From Bog-113 sp965226755 (lineage in GTDB: Bacteria; Acidobacteriota; Terriglobia; Bryobacterales; Bryobacteraceae), in contig CBDDDT010000003.1 in assembly GCA_965226755.1 (NCBI GenBank), forward strand, positions 2,666,001 through 2,730,000: a stretch of DNA of 64,000 nt. Reading direction: 5' to 3'. Positions 49,981-58,437 of this stretch are shown here, in pieces. Position 1 is the stretch's first letter. Each line of letters starts with the position of its first letter. The position numbers were made by a program, and so were the translations under genes. The notes under the pieces are model-generated. The model had not been told where the DNA came from, did no database searches, and saw only the letters and a program-made list of their open reading frames with translations.

Positions 49981-51261
49981 TTAGCGGGGAACTCGCAGGT
50001 AATCTCGAAGAATTTGCTCGTAAAGCGGGTGGAACCCGTCGCGGACGATGAACTGGCCGTCGACGATGACGTCGCGGACGGCTGCCGGGTTGAGCCCGAA
50101 GACGATGGCGCTGAGCAGGTGCTCGGGCGTAACGCCGGCGATCGAGGGGTGATTGAGGTCCACGGTGAAGTAATCGGCCGCATCCGGGGGACCGCGAAGC
50201 GCACGGGCGCCGGCAGCGGAAGCGCAATCCAAGAGAGCAGCGGGGTGAAGCAAACCGCGACGGAGCTGCTGCAGACGGAGGTGCGATTCGAGTTCGCGGG
50301 CGTCCTCCAGCAGGTCGATGCGGGCCTGGCTGTCGGAACCGAGCGCGATCGGAACGCCGGCGTGGTGCAGCCGGACGGCGGGGACGATGCCGTCACCCAG
50401 GTTGCGTTCCGTAGTGGGGCAGGCGCAAACCGCGGCTTGCGCGCGGGCGAGCTGTTCGATCTCTTCGGGCGAGACGTGTATGCCGTGGACGGCGGTGAAG
50501 CGCGCGTTGAGGATGCCTTCGCGGGCGAGCAGAGCGATGGGCGTCATTCCGTACTCGGCGCGGCACTGTTCGAGCTCGGCGGGCTGCTCGGAGGCGTGCA
50601 TATGGATAGGGACGCCGGCGGTAGCGGCCCAGTTCGCGATGCGGCGGAGATCGGCGAGCGGGACGGCGCGGATGCTGTGAGGCGCGACTCCGGCCCAGGC
50701 GAACCGGCCGTCAAGCCGGCGAGCAAGCGCTTCGGTGTTCTGGAGGTATTCGGGAGTCGGCTCGATGAAGCGGTTCTGGAGCGGGTCAGGCGGGATTTGG
50801 AAACCGGCGCGGAGGTAGGCGACGCGGAGGAGGCAGATGCGGAGGCCGACTTCGCGGGCGGCGCGGATGGTGGCGAGCGAGAGCAGGTTGGGGTCGGAGT
50901 AGGGGCGGCCGTGAGGGTCGCGGTGGATGTAGTGGAATTCGCCGACGGTCGTGATGCCGCTGAGGGCCATTTCGAGGAAGGCCATGCGCGCGACCTGATA
51001 GACGCTGTCGGGGGTGAGAGTGAAGGCGGCGCGGTACATCGCATCGCGCCAGGACCAGAAGTCGCCGGGCGTCTCGGCGGCGCCCCGAATCAGGCGCTGG
51101 AACGCGTGGGAATGCGTGTTCACGAGGCCGGGGAGCATGGCGCGGCCGGGGAGCCGGACGATCTCGGGGTCGGACGCGGGCGGTCCGGCGGCGACGCGGA
51201 CGTCCGCGTGGAAGCGGCCATCGCGATAGAAGAGCTCAGGAAGGAAGACGCGGCTGGTCAT
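49981..51261 (-). CDS. hutF: Formimidoylglutamate deiminase
   Basis: A 426-residue amidohydrolase. The metal-binding signature is N-T-H-S-H-A-F-Q-R, and H-A-S-E-Q, T-A-V-H-G-I-H and L-G-S-D-S-Q-A-R follow. The H-A-F-Q-R form separates HutF from guanine deaminase and related enzymes. It converts N-formimidoyl-L-glutamate to N-formyl-L-glutamate with release of ammonia, the branch that later needs HutG. Its ATG overlaps the hutI stop by four bases. The longer open frame upstream lies inside hutI. Confidence 0.93.
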   Translation of the reverse strand: MTSRVFLPELFYRDGRFHADVRVAAGPPASDPEIVRLPGRAMLPGLVNTHSHAFQRLIRGAAETPGDFWSWRDAMYRAAFTLTPDSVYQVARMAFLEMALSGITTVGEFHYIHRDPHGRPYSDPNLLSLATIRAAREVGLRICLLRVAYLRAGFQIPPDPLQNRFIEPTPEYLQNTEALARRLDGRFAWAGVAPHSIRAVPLADLRRIANWAATAGVPIHMHASEQPAELEQCRAEYGMTPIALLAREGILNARFTAVHGIHVSPEEIEQLARAQAAVCACPTTERNLGDGIVPAVRLHHAGVPIALGSDSQARIDLLEDARELESHLRLQQLRRGLLHPAALLDCASAAGARALRGPPDAADYFTVDLNHPSIAGVTPEHLLSAIVFGLNPAAVRDVIVDGQFIVRDGFHPLYEQILRDYLRVPR

Positions 51262-52481
51262 GCGGCGAGGGTTCCGGCGATCCAGGTTTGGCGGACGGGG
51301 TTTTGGCCGAGCGTGTAGACGAGGTCGCGCCAATCCGACGATTGGAGGACGAGAAAGTCGGCGCGGCAGCCGGGTTCCAACCGCCCGCAATCATAGAGGT
51401 TGAGAGCGGCGGCGGCGTTGACGGTTCCGGCGGTGAGCGCTTCGGCGGGGGTGAGGCCGTTCAGGCGGACGGCGAGCGCGAGGGCGGCGACTGAGGAGAA
51501 CAAGGGACTGGAGCCGGGGTTGAGATCAGTTCCCACGGCGACGGCGGCGCCCCCGTCAATCAGGGCGCGGCCGGGAGCGGCGGGAATGCCGAGGTGCAAG
51601 GTGACGCCGGGAAGGATGGTGGAGACGGTTCGGCCGGCGGCGAGTAAGGGAAATTGGCTGGGAACGCAGGCTTCGAGATGGTCGATGCTGAGGGCGTGCT
51701 CACGGGCGCCAAGTTCCAGGCCGCCCACGCGGTGGAACTGTTCGGCGTGGAGCTTGAACGGGAGCCCGTGAGCGCGCGCGCTTCGGATCAGTTGGCCGGC
51801 TTCCACGGCGGACCAGGACTCCTTTTCGACGAAGATGTCGAGAGCCGCGGCGAGACGGCGGCTGGCGGCGAGGGGGATGAGTTCGGCGGCGATGCGATCG
51901 AGATAGGCCGCGCGTAGAGCCGGATCGGCCGGGGGGATGTGGATGAGCAGGGTGGGGATAAGACGAGCGGGGGTCGCCGCGGCGAGATGCCGGATAGCTT
52001 CGAGGATGCGGAGTTCGGCCTCGGGCTCGAAGCCGTAGCCGGACTTGACTTCGATGTTTGCGGCGCCGGAGCGGACGAGGGCGGCGATGCGAGGCGCGGC
52101 TAGCGCGGCGAGTTCCGCGACGGTGGCGGCGGCGGTGTGGCGGATGGTGCGGCGGATGCCGCCTCCGGCGGCGAGGATGTGTTCGTAGGAGAAGCCGGAG
52201 ACGCGGGCTTCGAAATCGGCCAGGCGGTCGCCGGCCCAGATGGCGTGGGTGTGAGGATCAGTGAGGGCGGGGACGACGGCGGCCTGGCGGCAATCCTGAT
52301 CTGCCGCGGCCTGGCCATGCCAATCGCTGAGCGGGCCGGCCCAGGTGATTTGGCCGGCGGTGATGGCGAGGGCCGCATCGGGGGTGACGCGGATGTCGCG
52401 CATGGCGGCGCCGCGCACGGGTCCGGCGCGGACGGGAGTGACGAGCTGAGCAATGCCATGGACGAGGAGGTCCGCGGTCAC
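51258..52481 (-). CDS. hutI: Imidazolonepropionase
   Basis: A 407-residue amidohydrolase that opens 4-imidazolone-5-propanoate. D-P-H-T-H-A-I-W-A-G-D-R is the metal site, E-V-K-S-G-Y-G a substrate site, H-A-E-Q-F another metal ligand region, and G-T-D-L-N-P-G-S the late aspartate. Length is typical. Both ends overlap neighbours by four bases (hutU upstream, hutF downstream), so the three hut genes form a tightly coupled unit. Confidence 0.95.
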   Translation of the reverse strand: MTADLLVHGIAQLVTPVRAGPVRGAAMRDIRVTPDAALAITAGQITWAGPLSDWHGQAAADQDCRQAAVVPALTDPHTHAIWAGDRLADFEARVSGFSYEHILAAGGGIRRTIRHTAAATVAELAALAAPRIAALVRSGAANIEVKSGYGFEPEAELRILEAIRHLAAATPARLIPTLLIHIPPADPALRAAYLDRIAAELIPLAASRRLAAALDIFVEKESWSAVEAGQLIRSARAHGLPFKLHAEQFHRVGGLELGAREHALSIDHLEACVPSQFPLLAAGRTVSTILPGVTLHLGIPAAPGRALIDGGAAVAVGTDLNPGSSPLFSSVAALALAVRLNGLTPAEALTAGTVNAAAALNLYDCGRLEPGCRADFLVLQSSDWRDLVYTLGQNPVRQTWIAGTLAA

Positions 52482-54145
52482 GATGAACTCAGATTTACAT
52501 GCGGACTCGGCATGTCGAGACCACGTTCGCGCGCGACGCGGATGGCGGTGGGATAGCCCGCGTCGGCATGGCGGACGACGCCGAGAGCGGGATCATTGCG
52601 CAGGCAGAGGCGAAGTCGCTGATCGGCTTCCGCGCTGCCGTCGGCGACGGCGACGAGTCCGGCGTGCTGGCTGTAGCCCATGCCGACTCCGCCGCCGTGG
52701 TGGAAGCTCATCCAGGCGGCGCCGCTGGCGATGCCGGTGGCGAAGTTGAGCAGCGCCCAATCGGAGACGGCGTCGGAGCCGTCGAGCATGGCTTCGGTTT
52801 CGCGGTAGGGGCTGGCGACGGAGCCGGCGTCGAGGTGATCGCGGCCGATGACGAGGGGAGCGCTGACGCGGCCGTCGCGGACCATCTGATTGAAGAGCAG
52901 GCCGGCCTGATCGCGCTCGCGGTAGCCGAGCCAGCAGATGCGCGCGGGGAGTCCCTGAAAGGCGATTTGTCCGGCGGCGAAAGTCAGCCAGTGCTGGAGG
53001 CGCTCGTCGCGGGGAAAGAGCTGCTTCAGCGCCGCGTCGGTGGCGTGGATATCGGCCGGATCGCCGGAGAGCGCAACCCAGCGGAAGGGGCCGCGGCCTT
53101 CGCAAAACGATTCGCGAATAAAGGCGGGGACGAAACCGGGATAGGCGAACGCGTCGGCGTATCCGCCGAGACGGGCTTGGGCGCGGAGGTTGTTGCCGTA
53201 ATCGAAGGCGACGGCGCCGCGGCGCTGCATTTCGACAATGGCGGATACGTGGCTGACCATCGCCTGGCGCACGCGGGCAAGATAGGCTTCGGGATCGCTC
53301 TGGCGCAGGGCGGGCAGGTCTTCGTCCGGGTGGGGCGGAGGAAGGTAGCCGTAGAGCGGGTCGTGGGCGCTGGTCTGGTCAGTGACGAGGTCGGGGGTGA
53401 AGCGGCGGGCGACCATGGCGGGCAGGATCGCGGCGGCGTTGCCTGGAAGCCCGATGGAGACGGCCCGGCGCGCGTCACGGGCCTGTTCGGCGCGGGCGAT
53501 GGCGTCTTCGAGCGAATCGGCGACTTCGTCGAGGTAACGGGTTTCCAGGCGGCGCTGGATGCGCGCGGGATCAATCTCAATGCAAATGGATACGCCGCCG
53601 GCGAGTTTTATGGCGAGAGGCTGGGCGCCGCCCATGCCGCCGAGTCCGGCGGTGACGGTGATCGTGCCGGCCAGGGTTCCGCGGAAATACTGTTGCGCGG
53701 CGGAGGCGAAGGTCTCGTAGGTGCCCTGGAGGATGCCTTGCGTGCCGATGTAAATCCATGAGCCGGCGGTCATCTGCCCGTACATCATGAGACCGGCGCG
53801 GTCGAGGCGGTCGAATTCTTCCCAAGTGGCCCAGTGGGGGACGAGGTTGGAGTTGGCGATGAGGACGCGCGGGGCGAGCGGCTGCGTTTGCAGGACGGCG
53901 ACGGGCTTGCCGGACTGGATGAGCAGCGTTTCGTCGTTCTCGAGGCGGTCGAGGGTGGCGATGATGCGCTCATAGGCGTCCCAATTGCGGGCGGCTTTGC
54001 CGCGACCGCCGTAGACGATGAGTTCGGCGGGATTTTCGGCTACATCGGGGTCCAGGTTGTTCATGAGCATGCGCTTGGCGGCTTCCTGAATCCAGCCTTT
54101 GGCGGTGCGCACGTTGCCGCGCGGAGCTCGGATGGGATGAGGCAT
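52478..54145 (-). CDS. hutU: Urocanate hydratase
   Basis: A 555-residue urocanase, using tightly bound NAD to hydrate urocanate to imidazolonepropionate. The N-terminus has N-P-A-E-L-I-V-Y-G-G-R-G-K. The NAD-binding stretch G-T-Q-G-I-L-Q-G-T-Y-E-T, T-A-G-L-G-G-M-G-G-A-Q-P and C-terminal H-H-G-G-G-V-G-M-G-Y-S are diagnostic. It follows a methyltransferase gene by 12 bases and precedes hutI with a four-base overlap. No histidine ammonia-lyase gene is in the window. Confidence 0.96.
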   Translation of the reverse strand: MPHPIRAPRGNVRTAKGWIQEAAKRMLMNNLDPDVAENPAELIVYGGRGKAARNWDAYERIIATLDRLENDETLLIQSGKPVAVLQTQPLAPRVLIANSNLVPHWATWEEFDRLDRAGLMMYGQMTAGSWIYIGTQGILQGTYETFASAAQQYFRGTLAGTITVTAGLGGMGGAQPLAIKLAGGVSICIEIDPARIQRRLETRYLDEVADSLEDAIARAEQARDARRAVSIGLPGNAAAILPAMVARRFTPDLVTDQTSAHDPLYGYLPPPHPDEDLPALRQSDPEAYLARVRQAMVSHVSAIVEMQRRGAVAFDYGNNLRAQARLGGYADAFAYPGFVPAFIRESFCEGRGPFRWVALSGDPADIHATDAALKQLFPRDERLQHWLTFAAGQIAFQGLPARICWLGYRERDQAGLLFNQMVRDGRVSAPLVIGRDHLDAGSVASPYRETEAMLDGSDAVSDWALLNFATGIASGAAWMSFHHGGGVGMGYSQHAGLVAVADGSAEADQRLRLCLRNDPALGVVRHADAGYPTAIRVARERGLDMPSPHVNLSSS

Positions 54146-54157
54146 CGAGGGAACGTT

Positions 54158-54754
54158 CTATTTTACGGCTTCGAGGAAGAGCGACCCGGGGCGGGTGTCG
54201 ACGGTCTGGACGTCCGGGCAGAGGCCTTCGCGGAACGCGCGGCGGGTGACCTCGCGGAAACCGGCCTGGCGGAGCGCCGCAGTGAGCGAGATTTCGTTGT
54301 AATGCCACCAGTGGCGGTTCTTGGCGCGGGGAGACGTGTCGAGATCGAATAGAAGGTTGAGGAAGACGCCGGGCGCGGACGGCGAGTAGGCGGCGACGAC
54401 GGCGTCGAGATCGAGCGTTGCGATGCGGAGAACGCGGCCGGGCGCGAGGACGCGGGAGCATTCGGCGAGGCAGCGCGCGGCGCTGGCGCGAGTGAGATTG
54501 CTGAGCATGTGGGAGATGAGGATCGCGTCGACCGAAGCGGTTCGGAAAGGAAAAGGGCGCGTGACGTCGAGCTTGCGGAGCTGGCGGAACGTGCCGTCGC
54601 GGTGTTGTTGGAGACGATGCGGAGTGAGGAGTCCGGCGGCGGCCATGACGCGGGCGAGACCGGGGATGCGGGCGATGGCGAGATGCGGGGTGATGTCGGT
54701 GTTGATCCAGCCGGGGAAGATCTGGTCGAAGGCTCCGAGATGCAGCTTGAGCAT
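54158..54754 (-). CDS. SAM-dependent methyltransferase heading the hut unit
   Basis: A 198-residue class I methyltransferase-like protein starting L-K-L-H-L-G-A-F-D-Q-I-F-P-G-W-I-N-T-D-I, with a later F-R-T-A-S-V-D-A-I-L-I-S-H-M-L. The glycine-rich SAM loop is degenerate (L-G-A-F-D), as in the DUF-type methyltransferases that modify sugars. I chose the start at 54754; 54766 and a much longer upstream frame are possible but lack supporting homology. Its relation to histidine degradation is unclear and may be only co-transcription. Confidence 0.7.
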   Translation of the reverse strand: MLKLHLGAFDQIFPGWINTDITPHLAIARIPGLARVMAAAGLLTPHRLQQHRDGTFRQLRKLDVTRPFPFRTASVDAILISHMLSNLTRASAARCLAECSRVLAPGRVLRIATLDLDAVVAAYSPSAPGVFLNLLFDLDTSPRAKNRHWWHYNEISLTAALRQAGFREVTRRAFREGLCPDVQTVDTRPGSLFLEAVK

Positions 54755-54802
54755 CGTTGGGGCCATTTTCGCAGAGCGGCGGGGAGCGATCGGCACGTGT
54801 CT

Positions 54803-54820
54803 TTTACTTGAATAAGTAAA
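54803..54820. promoter_or_regulatory. Inverted repeat upstream of the phd remnant, putative antitoxin operator
   Basis: TTTACTT (54803-54809) and AAGTAAA (54814-54820) are perfect complements around GAAT. The site lies 18 bases before the antitoxin start, where Phd-type repressors bind their own operators. The site looks intact although the genes are not. Confidence 0.55.
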
Positions 54821-54838
54821 CGGAACTAAGCTGGTTTT

Positions 54839-55073
54839 ATGCAGGTGAACATTCACGAAGCCGAGACCCAGCTTTCCCGGCTGCTTGAACTGGTGGAGCA
54901 AGGCGAAGCGGTGACGATTGCGCGGCACGGTAAAGCCGGTTGCGGAACTTGTGCGGCGCAGTTCCCGGTTTCCTTTGGGAGCAGGGCGGGGGGATTCTCT
55001 TGTTCCTCCGGGAGACGAATGGTGGCGACCGATGACGGAGCAGGAGGCGGACGACTGGATTGCAGGCAAGTGA
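54839..55073 (+). pseudogene. Phd/YefM-type antitoxin, frameshifted
   Basis: The N-terminus is a clear antitoxin: V-N-I-H-E-A-E-T-Q-L-S-R-L-L-E-L-V-E-Q-G-E, then V-T-I-A-R-H-G-K. After that the frame is wrong. Removing one base of the AAA near 54932 restores K-P-V-A-E-L-V-R-R, followed by a normal tail ending E-A-D-D-W-I-A-G-K and a stop at 55073 that overlaps the start of the toxin remnant. Antitoxin function would be lost unless the base is a sequencing error. An operator-like inverted repeat precedes it. Confidence 0.72.
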
Positions 55074-55286
55074 AAGTGCTCGCGGATAGACACGCGCTGG
55101 TTTGGGCGGTGAACAACCCGGAATTGCTAAGCAGCGCAGCCCTCGCCGCCTTTCGAGGATGAGGAGATCGTGGCGAGCGTGGCGAGCCTGCTTGTCACCA
55201 AGGATGGGCAACTGAGTTTGTACGGTGTTGCGACGATCTGGTGCGAGGTTCGCGAATATAGAATTGCGAGACATCGCCCACTGTGA
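55070..55286 (+). pseudogene. VapC-type PIN toxin remnant
   Basis: It begins V-K-V-L-A-D-R-H-A-L-V-W-A, matching the PIN start L-L-D-T-H-A-L-L-W except that the first metal-binding T is replaced by R. The frame ends after about 30 codons at 55160. A shifted frame then gives E-D-E-E-I-V-A-S-V-A-S-L-L, resembling the second PIN helix, and runs to 55286. Length is about half of a normal toxin, so this is a decayed copy. It sits four bases over the end of the antitoxin remnant, the usual pair order. Confidence 0.6.
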
Positions 55287-55313
55287 GCATTGTTTCCCGA
55301 CGGTGAGCTGAAA

Positions 55314-57222
55314 TCAGGCGGTGGCGACGGTCATCGCCGCCTCCGCGCCATCTTCATCGGCCTCGACAATTTCTCCTTCTTCCGGCGCGCCGCCTGTGTA
55401 GGCGGACTTCCCTGTCGCGAGTTCGATAAGCTCCAATAGACGTTTCTGTCGGTCCGCCATGAATTGTTCGAAGTCGTCAGACCGCAGAAGCGCCGGGTCG
55501 ATGAGATGGGACCTGATGAAGCCGTCAAGTTTCCCGGGATCCAATGCGGGAGCTGTCGCGCCCCCACTTTCTAATTTCGCAATGTACTCGGAGGGCGCAC
55601 TTCCGCCGATGATTCTGTTTGGTTCGGTAGGAAAGGGGGGTCTTGTTAATGATGGAATCGAATATGGCTGGCGTGATGCCGTGCTTCTTGCACCAATCCT
55701 GCGGAAAGACGTGATGAATGTCAACGTTCTCCCCAAAGAAGATAGTATGGCCAAATTCCTGGCCCGAGCGAAAGTCCCGCGCGCCCTCCTTCATTAAGAG
55801 AGCGTTGACGCCTTTATAGGCAGCCGATACACGCATGCGCATTGTCTTCAGTCTGTCAGCACGGAAGAGCGTTTCTCGGACGGTTGACGGCGCGTTGCCT
55901 CCTTTCAGCCACGCGGGGACTTCCATGAAATCCTTGGCAATGCGAGTTTCGACGGAGGAGCCATATAATTCTCCAAAAACGCCATTCCAATACCACTGAA
56001 TGAGTTTTGCCCGGATGGTCTCATGTTCCCAGTCCTTACCAATATCCGCGAGGATCGCAGCTAACGGTATGATCTGCGATTGGTAAGGCAGATCAAAGAC
56101 GCGGTAGATGTGCAAAATATGCAGAAACTTTGCCGCCGACTCAAAGCCGCTCTCAGCTTGCGCCTCGTAGCGCTTGTAGGCGTCGATCGGAAGATCGAGC
56201 AGCGCTTGCCGATTGCCTGAGACCGCGGGCAGCTCTTTGCCCTGTTTTCCAGCACGTTCCGCCTCGCGGCGCCGGTCGCGGGTGTGGAACAGGGAAACGA
56301 CATGCAGGAAATCGGTGGGACCCACTTCGGCGATAATCCCGGATTTCTCCCCGGGAGACCGGGAGCTCTCCGCAAAGCGGCGGTGGCGTCCGCCGTGGCC
56401 GTCTTCTCCATACCAGTCTTTCCGCAACTCGTGTCCTGATGCGGCATACATGGCGGTGACAAGCTCAAACGCATCCAGCGCTTTGCCTCCTGTATTCACC
56501 TTTTCGAAAACCACGCATACTGCCTCCTTGGATGTCGAGCGTTCGAGGGCTATCACCGGGACACGGTAGTACTTGAAGTTTTCAAGAACCTCGCGCTTGA
56601 AAATTCGAAACTCCTCGCGGACACCTTCATTTTGATCGCCCTTCCAGTGCTTGTCGAAGCCATCCTGCCATTTGTCCCAATCGAAGACTTGGGACACCGG
56701 ATACATCAGGCAGGAATATTCGCGCTCCGGCGAAGAAAGATCTAGGACCACATCGCGACCGAAATCGGTTCGAATTACGCGATCCTCGGGCAGCCCGACG
56801 ATCGCGTCTTCACGATCGGTCAAGGGGTCAAGCGCTTTCCTGATGTCCATGTAGAACCAGCGCTGCACCTTCTTCTTTTTTGGCGTGACCGTGTCGACCA
56901 CTTTTCCACGGATGGTGACTTGGTGAAGCGATGTCATGCGTTGCTGGCCATCAAGCAAGAGGGATTGTGGCGAGGTGAGTTTCGCTTCGGGCGGAGCTCC
57001 TTCGACGGTTCTGGGTTTGAAGTTTACGGGGCCGCCGGTCTCGAGCGTCATCAAGGCGCCTACGGGAAACGCCCGCGAGATTGACGCGATCAGACTCTTG
57101 ATCCGGTCTTCATCCCAAACCCAGCTGCGCTGGAAATCGGGCAACTGGATTACGCCGCGGCGGCAGTCGTCAAGCAGCTTGTACAGGTCGAAAGGGTTGG
57201 TCTGAAACGATGAGCCTGCCAT
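55314..57222 (-). pseudogene. DUF262/DUF1524 (GmrSD-like) restriction protein, frameshifted near its end
   Basis: Residues from the start at 57222 give a DUF262 domain with I-Q-L-P-D-F-Q-R-S-W-V-W-D and L-L-D-G-Q-Q-R-M-T-S-L. A DUF1524 HNH-type part follows with N-V-D-I-H-H-V-F-P-Q-D-W. These proteins act as type IV restriction endonucleases against modified phage DNA. After N-K-T-P-L-S-Y-R-T the frame breaks: an extra base in the AAA complementing 55618-55620 shifts it to a stop at 55525. The original frame would continue to 55314 with about 100 further residues. Whether this is real decay or an assembly error is open. The start cannot be at 57363, because that lies in tRNA-Thr. Confidence 0.75.
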
Positions 57223-57304
57223 TCTTACCGCGAAACTCCATTGATCATGAAGAGCAATGATATCGTTCTTCACCGCAGGTCGCGGCTTCGAGTAGTCACC
57301 AAGC

Positions 57305-57338
57305 AAAACGGGCGATCCGGCTTTCACCGCATCGCCCG
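57305..57338 (-). terminator. Terminator after tRNA-Thr
   Basis: Read leftwards, CGGGCGAT (57331-57338) pairs with ATCGCCCG (57309-57316) around a 14-base loop and is followed by four T. It lies 16 bases past the tRNA 3' end. Confidence 0.7.
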
Positions 57339-57354
57339 CCTGTTTTCGTGAATC

Positions 57355-57430
57355 TGGAGCCACCCGTCAGAATCGAACTGACGACCCTCTCATTACGAAT
57401 GAGATGCTCTACCAACTGAGCTAGGGTGGC
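57355..57430 (-). tRNA. tRNA-Thr(CGT)
   Basis: A 76-base cloverleaf with acceptor stem GCCACCC/GGGTGGC, D-arm GCTC/GAGC, anticodon stem TCTCA/TGAGA, loop TTCGTAA giving anticodon CGT, T-loop TTCGATT, and an encoded CCA end. It decodes ACG. Its 3' side borders the DUF262/phd region, a typical place for integrated elements. Confidence 0.95.
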
Positions 57431-57499
57431 GCTTCTTTACCTTACCAAACGAGAATGTTCCGGCAAAAGGTCCGACCCAGACTCCGACCGGTTCAAGTG

Positions 57500-57889
57500 T
57501 TATTTGTGTCCGCGCGGGGCCTCATGGCCGTGTGCGTCGTGCATCGCCTGTCCGTGAAATTCCGCCCGATGTTCCGCTACACGTTCGCCGCGCGCGGGCA
57601 CGGGCCCGTGGTATCCCTTGCGATAGTCGAGCGCGTGATCGACATGTCCGTAGAAATGGGCCGGCCCATGGAACCACGGTCCCGCGCCGATGAAGATGCC
57701 GCCGGAAAACCACTCCGGACCGTAATAACCATCCGGGGCGCAATTATAGGGAGGCGTCTCGTAATATCCGTACGGGCAAACCGGCGGTTCGCCAATACTG
57801 ACCGCAACCTGCGCGGACGCGTGAGGGGCGGCAACCATGCAAAGCCCGGCTGTAATCGCCATCAAACCAAGATTTCGTAGGGTTTTCAT
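57500..57889 (-). CDS. Small secreted glycine/tyrosine-rich protein
   Basis: A 129-residue protein with signal peptide (residues 1-27, ending H-A-S-A-Q). A repeat-like aromatic and glycine segment follows: P-Y-G-Y-Y-E-T-P-P-Y-N-C-A-P-D-G-Y-Y-G-P. A histidine-rich tail (H-G-Q-A-M-H-D-A-H-G-H-E-A) completes it. Two cysteines could form one disulfide. The pattern is shared by small exported hypotheticals of diverse proteobacteria and acidobacteria, but no role is known. It is an isolated gene between tRNA-Thr and msrB. Confidence 0.65.
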   Translation of the reverse strand: MKTLRNLGLMAITAGLCMVAAPHASAQVAVSIGEPPVCPYGYYETPPYNCAPDGYYGPEWFSGGIFIGAGPWFHGPAHFYGHVDHALDYRKGYHGPVPARGERVAEHRAEFHGQAMHDAHGHEAPRGHK

Positions 57890-57976
57890 AATTTTTCTTT
57901 CATTTCCGGTCGCGTGAACCTGGTTTGGTCACCCGCCCCACTACCAATCGCACTTCTCATGCCAAACGGCTGCCGC

Positions 57977-58426
57977 TCAGTGCCCGGACGCTTTCCTGAG
58001 CGCCACGGCATTCATGCAATAGCGCAGTCCGCTCGGCGCGGGACCGTCGGGGAATACGTGACCGAGATGCGCGTCACAGGTATTGCAGACCGTTTCCACG
58101 CGCTTCAGGAACGCCGGTCCGTCAAAACGATAGGCGATCACATTCGCCGCGAGCGGCTGCGTGAAAGACGGCCAGCCGGTGCCGGACTCGAATTTCTCGG
58201 AAGCGTCGAAGAGAACGGAGTCGCAGCACAGGCAGGAATACATCCCCGGCTCGAACAAACTGCACATCTGCGAACTGAAAGCGCGCTCCGTGCCGGCTTG
58301 GCGCGTGACGCGGTACTGCTCCGGGCTCAGTTGCGAGCGCCATTCCGCTTCCGTCTTCACGACCTTGTGGTCAGGAGCTGGGTTGCCATTTTTGGCGAGG
58401 TTCAAGACGTCGGGCCATTTCAGCAT
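57977..58426 (-). CDS. msrB: Peptide-methionine (R)-S-oxide reductase MsrB
   Basis: A 149-residue reductase that repairs methionine-R-sulfoxide. The zinc-binding pairs C65/C68 (Y-S-C-L-C-C-D) and C114/C117 (C-N-T-C) are intact, with G-T-G-W-P-S-F and the catalytic cysteine in R-Y-C-M-N (C137). No signal peptide is seen, so it is cytosolic. The start at 58426 lies 11 bases after the glycosyltransferase stop on the same strand. Electron donor would be thioredoxin. Confidence 0.95.
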   Translation of the reverse strand: MLKWPDVLNLAKNGNPAPDHKVVKTEAEWRSQLSPEQYRVTRQAGTERAFSSQMCSLFEPGMYSCLCCDSVLFDASEKFESGTGWPSFTQPLAANVIAYRFDGPAFLKRVETVCNTCDAHLGHVFPDGPAPSGLRYCMNAVALRKASGH

Positions 58427-58437
58427 GATGCTCCATT

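Noticed and set aside
49791..50051. 86-codon plus-strand frame near the 18-base palindrome
   Set aside because: It runs opposite the 3' end of hutF and has no recognisable domain or ribosome-binding site.
57223..57363. Upstream extension of the DUF262 gene
   Set aside because: It would overlap tRNA-Thr and its terminator; the domain begins after the ATG at 57222.
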